Assembly (NCBI GenBank): GCA_019636345.1
Contig: JAHBXQ010000003.1
Location: forward strand, 434,001-498,000
Source of the DNA: Pirellulales bacterium
GTDB lineage: Bacteria > Planctomycetota > Planctomycetia > Pirellulales > Lacipirellulaceae
Length of the DNA stretch: 64,000 bases
Direction: 5' to 3'
The notes under the pieces: generated by a model
Told to the model about the DNA's origin: nothing
Seen by the model: the letters and a program-made list of their open reading frames with translations, nothing else
Database searches by the model: none
Made by a program: the position numbers and the translations under genes
Part shown: positions 1-9,117 of the stretch, piece by piece
How positions within the stretch are numbered: position 1 is the stretch's first letter
How the letters are laid out: every line of letters starts with the position of its first letter

Positions 1-146
1 ATGGTGGCGACGGTGGTCGTGGCGACCTCGCGGTCGCGACGAATCGTTTCGCACAGCTCGCTCAGCGCGATCGGCCCGGCGGACCAGAGGACGCGCAGGA
101 TTTCGAGTTCGCCGTCGGTCGGCTGTTCGCTGGGGGGGCGGGACAT
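1..146 (-). CDS. BlaI/MecI/CopY-family transcriptional repressor (partial, C-terminus outside window)
   Basis: Only the first 48 codons are present; the gene runs off the left edge. The translation begins MSRPPSEQPTDGELEILRVL and continues with a winged-helix pattern (W..GP..L.EL...I...REVATTTVATM), which is the N-terminal DNA-binding part of penicillinase-repressor-type regulators. In this family the dimer binds a short palindrome and is usually cleaved by a neighbouring M56 (BlaR1-like) membrane peptidase; such a partner would lie left of the window and cannot be seen. The reading frame is closed upstream by no other ATG, and a palindrome at 202-217 lies 56 bases before the start, fitting autoregulation. 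The family call is by motif. Confidence 0.85.
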   Translation of the reverse strand, partial: MSRPPSEQPTDGELEILRVLWSAGPIALSELCETIRRDREVATTTVAT

Positions 147-201
147 GAGGGGCTCCGGAAGTCGATGCGGTCGGGCGCCGTGCGCGGCCCCGACGCCTGA
201 A

Positions 202-217
202 TTCTAACGAATTAGAA
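202..217. promoter_or_regulatory. Palindromic candidate operator for the BlaI-type repressor
   Basis: TTCTAACGAATTAGAA is a perfect 6-bp inverted repeat around a 4-base centre. It lies in an AT-rich gap between the repressor start (146) and the end of the next gene (279). BlaI-type repressors bind dyads of this size in their own promoters; that this repressor binds here is inference. Confidence 0.45.
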
Positions 218-278
218 CAATCGGAATCAAGCGAATTTTGGAGAATACCGCTGAGAGCAGCTTGACGCCGCACGCAAG

Positions 279-1580
279 CTATTCGAATCGCACGACGACA
301 AATGACGCCGGGGTCGGTCGCGGCGGAGCGGGGGGGGCGGCGGCGGAGGGGAGGCGCTCGGCGGCCAGCGCCCACGCCTCGCCGGCGGTCGGCGCCCGCG
401 GCGCCAGCGACTCCCACGGGATCGCCGCTTCGCATTGCCATCGCTCGTCGTTCCCCAATGCGGCGACGAACCACTCCGGGTTCCAACGCGCCGCGCCCCA
501 TGCGGCGTCGGCCGTGTGACCGCGGTCGTCGACGGTCAGCTCGAACCAACTCGCGTAGTCGCGGTCGACGTCCACGAGCAGCCGCACCCGCTCGCGGCGG
601 AAGCTCGCGCTGTCGTGCGTGCGCGGCGGACCGCCGTCGTTTGCGCCGGTCGGCGTCGCGCCGTGCGCCGTCGGCAAGCGTTCCGCCTGCAGGGCGAGGT
701 ACAAGTACTCCGCGTCCCAGGCGACGCGCAACTCCGCGGTCGGCTCGTTCGCGGCTTGCTCGGTCGCCAAGCCCGCGGCGCCGAGGGGCAACGCGGTCCC
801 CTTGGACCAACACGCATCGTCAAGCTGCCCGTCGAGCGTCGGCGGGTCGGTCGCGGGGCAGGGGACTACCCGGTCGGGCGTCTCGCCGCGGGGATCGGCC
901 AGCCACGCCTCGATCCGCGCCGCGTCGCCCCAGGGATTGCCGGGAGGAAGTCGCTTCACCGGTCGCAACGCCGAGGCCGAGCCGGCGCCATGCAGCTTGC
1001 GCTGCGCTGCAAACGTCGCCAGCGCCAGCGCGGGGTCGTCTCCCCATTCCTTGCGTCGAGCGATCGCCTGGTTGGCGGCGGTCAGCGCGTACTGGAGATA
1101 ACTGGCGTACGGATTCGCGGGGGGCGAGTCCTCGTCGGCGACACGCTTGCCCGGCGTCTGCGGCTGTTGCGAGCGGGCCGCCTCCGCGCTGGCGTAAAGA
1201 TTGACCAGCCAGCGCGTCGCCGCGAGCGCCGCCGGCTCGTCGGGGTAGCGCTCGACGATCGCTTGGCACACGATCGCCGCTTCGTTGAACTCGCCGGCGC
1301 GGGCGTTTTCGTCGGCAAGCTCGGCGAACAGCGCGGCGCCGGCGGCCGGAGAGAGATCGGCCGTCAGTTGCACCAGCTGCGCCGCGAACGCCGGATCTCC
1401 GAGCCGGCCGCGGATCATCTGCCGCACCAGCCGCACCCGAGCGGCCTCGTCTTCGCCCCCGCCGGCGACATGCGTCGCGGGCTGCACCCCCGCAGGCGCC
1501 GGCTCGGCGTCGGCCCTACGTGAATTGCAGGTGACGACCGCGATTGCCAGGGCAACCGCGGCGAACAATCGTGTCGGCAT
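279..1580 (-). CDS. Secreted protein with TPR-like middle and C-terminal CBM9-like domain
   Basis: A 433-residue exported protein of unknown substrate. The start at 1580 is set by a strong AGGAGG site just upstream and by a signal peptide (MPTRLFAAVALAIAVVTCNS, cleavage near an ADA motif); the open frame continues upstream without support. Residues about 60-150 look like tetratricopeptide-type helices (AGEFNEAAIVCQAIVERYP). From about residue 245 the pattern DGQLDDACW...L.V.WD.EYLYLAL, then LLVDVDRDYASWFELTVD, resembles the family 9 carbohydrate-binding-like beta-sandwich common in planctomycete secreted proteins. It is convergent with nothing on its right: the HDOD gene at 1861 diverges from it. 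Binding of sugar is family-based inference. Confidence 0.7.
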   Translation of the reverse strand: MPTRLFAAVALAIAVVTCNSRRADAEPAPAGVQPATHVAGGGEDEAARVRLVRQMIRGRLGDPAFAAQLVQLTADLSPAAGAALFAELADENARAGEFNEAAIVCQAIVERYPDEPAALAATRWLVNLYASAEAARSQQPQTPGKRVADEDSPPANPYASYLQYALTAANQAIARRKEWGDDPALALATFAAQRKLHGAGSASALRPVKRLPPGNPWGDAARIEAWLADPRGETPDRVVPCPATDPPTLDGQLDDACWSKGTALPLGAAGLATEQAANEPTAELRVAWDAEYLYLALQAERLPTAHGATPTGANDGGPPRTHDSASFRRERVRLLVDVDRDYASWFELTVDDRGHTADAAWGAARWNPEWFVAALGNDERWQCEAAIPWESLAPRAPTAGEAWALAAERLPSAAAPPAPPRPTPASFVVVRFE

Positions 1581-1860
1581 CGCCCCCCTCCTTGGTCGAG
1601 AATCCCGCCGCGATTGTACTCCCGGGGTATGCGAACCCCCAAGCCCAGCCAGGGTCCAAGGAGACTCGCGAGACTCGCATCCTGGCGCGAGTTCCGACAG
1701 CCAGCAGCCGGCCGGCAAGCTACACGTCCGCCTATACCGATTATGCCGGCGCGATCTCCGCGCCCGCCCCGGCGCCGCCTCGCGGAGTTCCGCAAGCTAA
1801 GTTTCAGTTGCCGCGGTCTCGCTGTTTGCTTCCCTCTCGTCGCTTGCCCCCTGGTTCGCC

Positions 1861-3504
1861 ATGTCGGTCGTAGGCGCCACGCCGTCGCAGCTCGACGAAC
1901 TGGCCGCTCGGGCCGGGGCGCTCTACACGCTTCCCGCCGTGGCGGTCGAGGTGTTGCAGCTCACCGACAATCCGCGCGTCGACGTGCGGGCGCTCAAGCA
2001 GTGCATCGAGCGCGACCCCGCGCTCACCGCCAAGCTGCTCCGCGTAGTCAACAGCTCGCTGTTCGGGCTCAGCCGCGAGGTGGGGGACCTCAACCAGGCG
2101 CTGGCCCTCTTGGGGGTCAAACCGCTCAAGATGCTTGTGCTGGGCTTCAGCCTGCCGGAGACGTTGTTCGCCGACGCCGGGCGCGAGCAGCTCGACTGGT
2201 ACTGGCGTCACACGCTGGCCCGCGCCGTGGCCGCCCGCGAGATCTGCGAACAAGCCCTCAAACGCCCCGGCGACGACGTCTTCGTCGCGGCCCTGCTGCA
2301 GGACATCGGCGTGCTGGTGCTTCTGGCCGAGCTTGGCCCTCCCTACGCCAAGTTCCTCGGCGAGGTGATCGTCCAGCGGGCCAACTTCCACCGCGTGCAG
2401 GTCGACGAGCTTGGGTTCGACCACACCGAGCTGTCGGTCAAGCTGCTCGAACGGTGGCGCATGCCGCGGACCCTGGTCGACGCGATCGCCGAACCGCGGA
2501 TCGTCAAGCGGCTCGCCAAGCTCGACGCGCCCCACGCGACCGCTTGCCGGGCGCTCCACCTCGCCGAGCTCACCGCACAACTCGTCGCCGAGCGCCGGCT
2601 GTCGGCGCTCCCCGACTTGCTCGAAGCGGGGGAGGCGTACTTCGATTGGGATCGCGCACGGTTCGACGAACTGATCGCCGCGCTCGAGCCGAAGGTCGCC
2701 CAACTGGCCGAGGTGCTCAGCGTCCCGCTCGAGGACGCCGAGGCCTACGCGACGATCGTCGCGGAGGCCCATCGGCAGATGTCGATCCTGGCCGAGGAAT
2801 CCGCGGCGGACATGGCGCTTCGGGAGTCGGCGCTCGGCCGGTCCGCAACGGCGCCCGCGCTGGCCGCCGCGGCCGAGCCGGTGCGCGACGCTCTCGACGA
2901 ATACCTCCGTCGGCAGGATCATGCGCTGGCGAATCTCGCCGGGTGGTCCCCCGGGGCGACGAGCATTTCTTCCGCATTCGATCGAGCCGCGCCGCGCCCC
3001 TCGCAACCGCCGGTCCCCGCCGGCCCCAGCTTGTCGCTCTCGGCAGGCGCGCTGGCGACGCGGTTCACCTTGGCCGTCGGGACGTGTCGCTCGCAACGGC
3101 AGTCGCTCAGCACGCTGGCGATCGCCGTGGAACCCGAGGACGACTCCGACGCGGTCGAGCAAGCGAGAGTCCGAGAGCTTGTCCTGCGCGTCTGGAGGCA
3201 GGCGGAGCCCGTCGAGCCGCTTCTGCCGACCGACGACGCGGCCGTGCAGATTGCGCTCTTGCCGACCTGCGATCGCCGGCAAGCCGCGGCCGCGGCAAAC
3301 GACTTTGTCCGCCGCCTGCGGGCCGCGGTCGATCGACTTGTCGACGCCGAACGGTTTTCCCCGTACCGGATCTCCGCGGGCGTGGCGACGGTGAACGTCC
3401 CGGCCCGCAACTTCCCGCCGCAGGGCCTGCTCGAAGCGGCCCTCCGCTGCCTCGCCGCCAGCCAACGCAGCCAAGGGGCGGTCAAGAGCATCGAGATCAG
3501 TTGA
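1861..3504 (+). CDS. HDOD-domain signalling protein with degenerate C-terminal GGDEF-like domain
   Basis: 547 residues. Residues about 15-210 are an HDOD domain: LPAVAVEVLQLTDNP, then D.R.L...IERDPALTAKLLRVVNSS.FG and LLQDIGVLVL, typical of these catalytically silent relatives of HD phosphohydrolases that act in bacterial signalling. A helical linker follows, then residues about 400-547 have the outline of a diguanylate cyclase domain (YRISAGVATV, then a final helix ending in a KSIEI-like strand), but no GGDEF or GGEEF signature can be seen, so cyclase activity is unlikely. No membrane segment is present, so it is probably cytoplasmic. The ATG at 1861 has no clear Shine-Dalgarno site. The M50 peptidase follows after 57 bases and may be cotranscribed. 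Confidence 0.8.
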   Translation: MSVVGATPSQLDELAARAGALYTLPAVAVEVLQLTDNPRVDVRALKQCIERDPALTAKLLRVVNSSLFGLSREVGDLNQALALLGVKPLKMLVLGFSLPETLFADAGREQLDWYWRHTLARAVAAREICEQALKRPGDDVFVAALLQDIGVLVLLAELGPPYAKFLGEVIVQRANFHRVQVDELGFDHTELSVKLLERWRMPRTLVDAIAEPRIVKRLAKLDAPHATACRALHLAELTAQLVAERRLSALPDLLEAGEAYFDWDRARFDELIAALEPKVAQLAEVLSVPLEDAEAYATIVAEAHRQMSILAEESAADMALRESALGRSATAPALAAAAEPVRDALDEYLRRQDHALANLAGWSPGATSISSAFDRAAPRPSQPPVPAGPSLSLSAGALATRFTLAVGTCRSQRQSLSTLAIAVEPEDDSDAVEQARVRELVLRVWRQAEPVEPLLPTDDAAVQIALLPTCDRRQAAAAANDFVRRLRAAVDRLVDAERFSPYRISAGVATVNVPARNFPPQGLLEAALRCLAASQRSQGAVKSIEIS

Positions 3505-3561
3505 ACGGTTCCGCAGCCGGCGGCCCGTTTCCTCTCGCGGTCGGCGCGGTATGATTCGCCG

Positions 3562-4614
3562 ATGACCGAGCCGCCTTCCTCGCCGACCGATCCCGCGCCG
3601 ACTCCCCCTGCGGCGAGCTCCGCGTCGCCCGCTTCCGTTCAGCCTGTCCGCTCGCTGCGGGCCGAGGCGTTTCACGATCCGGCGGTCGAGTACCTGCCCG
3701 AGTTGCGGGTTTCGGACCTCCACTTTCGCCCGCAGCGCCGCACCTTGCTGCCGCTGATGCTGTTCGTAGCGACCTGTCTGTCGACCTTTTGGGTCGGCTG
3801 CACACGCTGGGAGCCGCTGGCGCCGCAGTACGCCGCCACCTGGGACGCGGTGGGCCGCACGATCGCCCGCAACTGGGGCACCGGGTTCGATTACATGGCC
3901 GCGGTCGTGGCGATCCTGCTCACTCACGAGATGGGCCACTTCCTGCAGACGGTCAAGCACCGCATCCCCGCCAGCTACCCCTTGTGCATCCCGGTCCCGT
4001 TTACGCCGATCGGCACGATGGGCGCCGTCATCGGCATGGACGGCATGCGAGCCGATCGCAAGCAAATCTTCGACATCGGCATCGCCGGGCCGCTCGCCGG
4101 GCTCGTGGTCGCGGTGCCCGTGCTATGGATGGGAATCAAGCGGCTCGATCTGGGGGGCCCGGTCCGCCCCGACGAGATGCAACTCTACCTGCCGCTGATC
4201 GCCCAGTGGATGCTCGAGCGCGCCCACGCCGACGCCCCCTGGGCCCACGCCCAATGGGTCGGCCTCTCGCAACTCAACCCCTACTTCATGGCCGGCTGGG
4301 TGGGGATGCTCATCACCGGGCTCAACATGCTTCCCATCAGCCAACTCGACGGCGGGCACACGATCTACGCCCTGTTCCGCGAGCGGGCCCACACGTTGGC
4401 CCGACTGTTTTTGTCGCTGGCCATCTTCTACGTCGTTGCGAATCTCGACGACGCCGTGATGTGGACCCCGATGCTCGTGCTGGTGATTTTCATGGGGATT
4501 CATCACCCCCGCACCGCAAATGATCGCGTCGAACTCGGCCCCGTGCGGTGGGCGATCGGCCTGGCGTCCCTGGCGATCCCCGTCATCTGCTTCCCGCTGC
4601 AAGGCGTGCGATAG
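3562..4614 (+). CDS. Site-2-protease-type M50 membrane metallopeptidase
   Basis: A 350-residue integral membrane protein with a proline-rich N-terminal tail of about 50 residues. It carries the two zinc motifs of the site-2 protease family: HEMGH at residues 122-126 (two histidines and catalytic glutamate) inside a hydrophobic segment, and SQLDGGH ending at residue 266 (Asp263 as third ligand). Several hydrophobic segments surround these, and NPYFMAGWVGMLITGLNMLP precedes the second motif as in the plant EGY/cyanobacterial branch. Such enzymes cut transmembrane helices, often of anti-sigma factors; the substrate here is unknown. The 3' end overlaps the convergent secreted protein gene by 32 bases. 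Confidence 0.88.
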   Translation: MTEPPSSPTDPAPTPPAASSASPASVQPVRSLRAEAFHDPAVEYLPELRVSDLHFRPQRRTLLPLMLFVATCLSTFWVGCTRWEPLAPQYAATWDAVGRTIARNWGTGFDYMAAVVAILLTHEMGHFLQTVKHRIPASYPLCIPVPFTPIGTMGAVIGMDGMRADRKQIFDIGIAGPLAGLVVAVPVLWMGIKRLDLGGPVRPDEMQLYLPLIAQWMLERAHADAPWAHAQWVGLSQLNPYFMAGWVGMLITGLNMLPISQLDGGHTIYALFRERAHTLARLFLSLAIFYVVANLDDAVMWTPMLVLVIFMGIHHPRTANDRVELGPVRWAIGLASLAIPVICFPLQGVR

Positions 4615-6634
4615 CGCGCCTCCGCGGGACCGCTCCCGCGGCGAGCAGCACCAGGACAACGGCCGCCGGCTCGGGAACCGCGGCGTTGACGGCGCCGGCG
4701 GTCGCGGCGTGGTTGCGTTGCCAAGCCAGGAAGTCGCCCCCCGCGGTCGCCCCTTGCTGGTTCCCGTATTCCGTTTGCCATACGGCAAGGTCTGCGCCGT
4801 TGACGCGGCCGTCGCCGTTGAAATCGCCGCTCGCCGGGCCGGGCGTGACCCCGACCACGCGCAGCGCGACCGACTGCGGCTGGTAATCGACCAGCCACGC
4901 CAGATGCGGATCGAGCGGGGGGAGCGCGGTTGTGTGGAACGTTCCTTGCACGCCTCCGGCCGCCTCCAACAGCGTGAACGAGGTTCCGATCGACGGCTGA
5001 TAGAAAACGAAGTCGCTGATGAGCGAGAAATCGAGCTTGCCCGCGAGCCGGGCGACGCCGCCGACGGCCAGCGGCGTCGGTGGCGGCGAAAGGTTCGACG
5101 GTTCGGACGCAATCTTGAGCGTTCCGCTTGAGAACTGATTGAAATCCCCCTCGACCGTCAGCTCGCCCCGTTCCACGGCGACGGTTGCGGCGTTCGAGAT
5201 GTTTCCCGTGACGGCGAGCACTTGTTTCAGTCGGATCGCCAGGGTTGCGTTCGAGACGTTTTCGACGCCCAGGTCGATCGTCCCCCAACCCTCGACGACC
5301 CCGCTGTTGCGTAGCATGCCCTGTCCGCCCCGCGAGGCGGGAGGGGCGCCGCGCACGTTTCCGCCGAGCAGGCGCAACACGCCTCCCGGGTTGACGACAA
5401 GGCTGTTCGAAGACGCGACTTCGAGCGTTCCGCCATCGGCGATCCAAACGTTGGCGGGGCCGTTCGTGAGCGAGCTTGGTCCGAGGAATACGCTGGTTGC
5501 GCGCAGCGTCGATCCGGCGCCGGAGATGAACACCGAGTTGGCGTCGACGCTTGCCGATGGGTCCGGCACGTTCAGCGCACTGGAGACGACTCGCCCCCCT
5601 TGGGTCACGGAGAGATACGCCGAGGGACCGCGGACCGTCAGCGCCGCCGCGAGATTGAGCGACGACCCCTCCCCGCTCACGAACACGTGGGCTGCGGGGG
5701 GCGTTGCGGGGGGCGTCGAGCTTGTCGCCGTCGTGCCCAGCGTGAGGCTGGTGACCGCCAACGTTCCGCCGTTGCTGACGCGAACGTGGCTTCTGCCGCG
5801 TCCGAAGACCCCCACCTGCATATCGCCGAAGGCGCTCCACAGCGAGCCGGCGCCGGCGACCTCGAGCGTCGCCGTCCCGCCGTCGTTGCGCGAGTTGACG
5901 CTTATGACTCCGAAAGGCGTCAAATTGAGGAACGTTCCGCCGTCGAGAATCTTCATCTCGGCCGTGCCGTAGCCGTTCAGACTCACGCCGCCGCGATTGA
6001 TCCAGGTCGAGCCGACGCCGCTGACGGCGACGGATCCCGAGGCCGGTCGCGACGCGTCGCCGACCGTCAGCGAGCCGGATTCGATGCGCCCCCCGTTAAC
6101 GGCGATCGCTTTCCCCGTTCCTCCGCCGAGCCCCAGAAATATCAAACTGGCATTGGTCCACCACGATCCAGGGCCGTCGACGACGACCTGGCCGTAGCCC
6201 CCTTCGACTCGACCCAAGAACGCCGAGCTCGTGGCGAGTCGTCCTTTGTCGACGACCGACACGAGTCCCAGACCGCCAAGACCGGTGGTGAGCGTCTCGG
6301 CTTCGACTCGCGATCCTGCGTCGGACACGTGGAGCACCCCGACGGCGGTAGCCGCGCTCCCCAGAGTGAGGATTGGCGCAGTCAGTTCCGACCCGTCGTC
6401 GACGGCCACCGAGCCGTACCCAGTTTGACCGATCAACGAGGTCCCGTTCGGAGAACCCGACAGCGTCACGTCTCCTTGCGTCGTCACCGCAGCGGGCGAA
6501 AACTCGGCGACGAACAAGATCGGCGCCAGCACGAGGACGACCTGCCAGAACGAGACGCCAGGATTGCCGACCCGACGCTGCGCCAGGAAACGACGCAAGG
6601 GCGGAAGACTTCCGCCCGCAGACTGCTTGAACAT
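4583..6634 (-). CDS. Secreted autotransporter-like repeat protein with dockerin-like EF-hand and PEP-CTERM tail
   Basis: 683 residues. The start at 6634 is preceded by GGGAG and gives a hydrophobic export segment after an arginine-rich stretch (FWQVVLVLAPILFVAEFSPA). The body is made of repeating beta-strand units rich in G, S, T and V (for example GYGQVVVDGPGSWW, GSVAVSGVGSTWINRGG), the pattern of autotransporter-associated or parallel beta-helix repeats. Near the C-terminus GDFNGDGRVNGADLAVWQ is a dockerin-like calcium loop (D.N.DG.VN..D), followed by VPEP, a hydrophobic stretch and basic residues: a PEP-CTERM sorting signal, normally processed by an exosortase. It is therefore probably a surface or matrix protein. 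It is convergent with, and overlaps, the M50 peptidase gene. Confidence 0.8.
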   Translation of the reverse strand: MFKQSAGGSLPPLRRFLAQRRVGNPGVSFWQVVLVLAPILFVAEFSPAAVTTQGDVTLSGSPNGTSLIGQTGYGSVAVDDGSELTAPILTLGSAATAVGVLHVSDAGSRVEAETLTTGLGGLGLVSVVDKGRLATSSAFLGRVEGGYGQVVVDGPGSWWTNASLIFLGLGGGTGKAIAVNGGRIESGSLTVGDASRPASGSVAVSGVGSTWINRGGVSLNGYGTAEMKILDGGTFLNLTPFGVISVNSRNDGGTATLEVAGAGSLWSAFGDMQVGVFGRGRSHVRVSNGGTLAVTSLTLGTTATSSTPPATPPAAHVFVSGEGSSLNLAAALTVRGPSAYLSVTQGGRVVSSALNVPDPSASVDANSVFISGAGSTLRATSVFLGPSSLTNGPANVWIADGGTLEVASSNSLVVNPGGVLRLLGGNVRGAPPASRGGQGMLRNSGVVEGWGTIDLGVENVSNATLAIRLKQVLAVTGNISNAATVAVERGELTVEGDFNQFSSGTLKIASEPSNLSPPPTPLAVGGVARLAGKLDFSLISDFVFYQPSIGTSFTLLEAAGGVQGTFHTTALPPLDPHLAWLVDYQPQSVALRVVGVTPGPASGDFNGDGRVNGADLAVWQTEYGNQQGATAGGDFLAWQRNHAATAGAVNAAVPEPAAVVLVLLAAGAVPRRRAIARLAAGSR

Positions 6635-6819
6635 GATGAGAAGCTCCCGACCGACCGGGGCCGCCCCTGCGCCCCGCTCGATACAGGCGCGAGTATCGCT
6701 TCTCAATCACATTCGGGTCAAGCCAATTCTCTTCACGGCACGAAGAGCGCAACCGAGGCGGAGCCAAGCCGCCGACGGGGCGACGCGATCGCTGCAACTC
6801 GCCGCTTTCCGGTTGCGGC

Positions 6820-9117
6820 CTAGCGCCCGCGACGACCTCCACCGCCGCCACCGCCGCCACCGCCGCGGATCGCGTTGCCGCCGCCGCCTCCCCCTCCGCC
6901 GCCGGAGCGGAGTTGCATCGTGCCTTGTCCGCCGGTGTTGCCCTGGGGCGTGAAGCTGCGCATGTTCGCGCCGCCCCCTCCTCCTCCTCCGCCGCTTGGT
7001 GCAAACGAACCGCGTCCCTGCGGGCGATACGACGGCGTGCCTTGGATGGCGTTCTGCCCGCCGCCGCTCTGGATTCGCGGCGCATTTCCCGCTGCGGGCA
7101 ACTGCCGCATGCCCGGTTGCCAACTGCCGGAGGGCATCGACTGACCGGGCGTGACGCTGCGCCGGTAACTTTGGTTCGGCGCGCCGACGCCAGGGTTCAC
7201 GTCCACGTTGCCGCGGTACGTTCCCTGCAGGCGCGGAACCGCGTTGTTGCCGGGGGCGGTTTCGACGGCGCCCCCCGTGCTCGGCAGGTAACGGTACGAG
7301 CGGCCCGGAGCGACTTGCCGTTGCGGCGCGCCGTTCGCGTTGCCTATGTTCCCCGCGGCGCTGTTCGCGTTGCCCTGGCCGAGGCCGATCTGGCCGCCGC
7401 CGGAGATGACGCGGCGCGAGCCGTCGACGCTGCCGCCGCTGCGGACCTGGGCGTTGGAATCGCCGCCGATCGCGCTCCCCGGACCGGTCGTGCCGATCGT
7501 GGCGTTCGCCTGTCCGCCGCCGGCGAAGCCCGGTCGCGACCCGCCGGGGCGCGAACCCGCTTGACGGTCCGGGCCGGGCAGCGCGTCGCCGTCGAGCTTC
7601 AGCCGTCCGGTGGCCCCCGGGGTCGTCGCGATGTTGCGCTTCGTCGTCGCATTGCGAGCCAGATCTTGCGCAGGCCCCCCGCTGCGGGGGACGCCGTCAA
7701 CGCGGGCCGACGCATCGCCGAGGGTCGTCCGATTGCGGACTTGCCCGCCCGTCTCCAGCGCGGGCTTGCCGGCCCGAATCCGGCTTGAGACGTCCCCGGT
7801 CAAGTTCGTTTCGGCGGCGATCCGCTTCTTCTCAAAGCCGCGCCACTGTTCGATGTTGCCGGAAATCTTCGCCCGCTCGGTCGCGGTGGTCGCGCGGGTC
7901 GCGACGTTCAGCCCGTGATCGGCAAGCTGCCTGTGATTCGCCAACACGATGTCGGCGCCCCCGGGACGCGGTCCGCCGCGCCGCTGCCCGTCGCCGGCAC
8001 GATCCCACTGATCGAACCGCCGGTACTGCTGTTCGAGGTTGGCGTGCCAGTTGTGGTTGTGCCGCCCGTCGTGCCAGCGGTGATACGCGAACAGCGGGTC
8101 GTAGAACCCGGGGCCGCGTCGGTGATACGCATGCCACGGATAGAACCCGAGATTCACGAAGCTCGGTCCGAACCCGCCGTAGAAGTAGTGGTGCCGATAC
8201 GGGTTCACGAACAGGTTGACCGTCAGCAGGTTGATGTTCACCACCGCCCGCGGCCGATAGACGAACCCGGGGCGCAGGTACAGCGGCGAGCGCCAGTACA
8301 CCGACGCGTACAGGAACCCGCGCCGCACGATCGGACGGTCCCAGAACCCGGAGACGTACACGAATCCGCGCGGCGTGTAAGCGTAGTACGAGGGGACCCA
8401 CACCCAGTTCGGCTGCCCGACGTACCAGTACCCGGCGCGCCAAGCATAGGCGTTGTTCTGATAGATCCAACAGCCGGGAATCCAGAAGTGGTTGTCGCTC
8501 GGAGCGGGGCTCGACGGGCCCTGCTCAAGACTCTGCGGCGGAGCCGGCAGATAGGCGATCTCGGCCGCCTCTTCGCCGACCCAGAAGCCGGGCGACCAGA
8601 CAAAGCCCCCCTCCAGCGGCGACCAGTGTCCGGGGACCCAACGCCGATCCGGCGGGGCGTTGCGCCAGACGCCGCTGACCCACGCGAAGTCGTTCTGGTC
8701 GGGCGACCACATCCAGTAGCCGGGGATCCAGATCACGTTGGCCCCTTCGGGGCGCACCTCCGGGGGCAGTTCGTTGATCGGCTCGGGGGGCTCGCGCGGC
8801 ACGAGCGCCTTGCCCAAATCTTGGTGCATGGCCGGGTCGACCATCGGTTCGGCGAACGCTTCGTGAATCGGCCCGCGGTCGAGGACCTGCAACCCGTCAG
8901 CCGCAGCAACCTCGCCGCCAAGGACGGCCAGACCGCCCGGAGCGGGCGGCGGAACGTCGTTGTCCAATCGCGGCAGCGCCGGGGGAGCCAACTCGGGCGC
9001 CTGTGCCGCCGCGGGCGAGACCCCGACCCCCACGGCCAGGACGACGCTGTTCAGAGCGACCACGGTGCGCGTCGTCAGGACGCGGACCGACATGCGAAGA
9101 GTTGAATAGGCGGCCAT
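6820..9117 (-). CDS. Secreted WXXGXW-repeat protein with glycine-rich C-terminus
   Basis: 765 residues with a GGAGGAG ribosome site before the ATG at 9117 and an N-terminal signal segment ending in AAAQA. Residues about 125-330 contain many aromatic repeats of the W.PGYW / WVSGVW / WVPGHW / WSPGFW kind, matching the WXXGXW (YXWQ-like) repeat family of exported bacterial proteins. A basic, histidine- and tyrosine-rich segment follows (PYRHHYFYGGFGP, WHDGRHNHNWH), then a long disordered part rich in G, Q, N and R that ends in three runs of 9-10 glycines and RRGR. The function is unknown; in planctomycetes such proteins are usually envelope-associated. The polyglycine tract is slippage-prone at DNA level. 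Confidence 0.75.
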   Translation of the reverse strand: MAAYSTLRMSVRVLTTRTVVALNSVVLAVGVGVSPAAAQAPELAPPALPRLDNDVPPPAPGGLAVLGGEVAAADGLQVLDRGPIHEAFAEPMVDPAMHQDLGKALVPREPPEPINELPPEVRPEGANVIWIPGYWMWSPDQNDFAWVSGVWRNAPPDRRWVPGHWSPLEGGFVWSPGFWVGEEAAEIAYLPAPPQSLEQGPSSPAPSDNHFWIPGCWIYQNNAYAWRAGYWYVGQPNWVWVPSYYAYTPRGFVYVSGFWDRPIVRRGFLYASVYWRSPLYLRPGFVYRPRAVVNINLLTVNLFVNPYRHHYFYGGFGPSFVNLGFYPWHAYHRRGPGFYDPLFAYHRWHDGRHNHNWHANLEQQYRRFDQWDRAGDGQRRGGPRPGGADIVLANHRQLADHGLNVATRATTATERAKISGNIEQWRGFEKKRIAAETNLTGDVSSRIRAGKPALETGGQVRNRTTLGDASARVDGVPRSGGPAQDLARNATTKRNIATTPGATGRLKLDGDALPGPDRQAGSRPGGSRPGFAGGGQANATIGTTGPGSAIGGDSNAQVRSGGSVDGSRRVISGGGQIGLGQGNANSAAGNIGNANGAPQRQVAPGRSYRYLPSTGGAVETAPGNNAVPRLQGTYRGNVDVNPGVGAPNQSYRRSVTPGQSMPSGSWQPGMRQLPAAGNAPRIQSGGGQNAIQGTPSYRPQGRGSFAPSGGGGGGGGANMRSFTPQGNTGGQGTMQLRSGGGGGGGGGNAIRGGGGGGGGGGRRGR

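Noticed and set aside
1614-3554. Long plus-strand open frame overlapping the HDOD gene
   Set aside because: Arginine-rich, no domain, and in a different frame from the well-supported HDOD protein.
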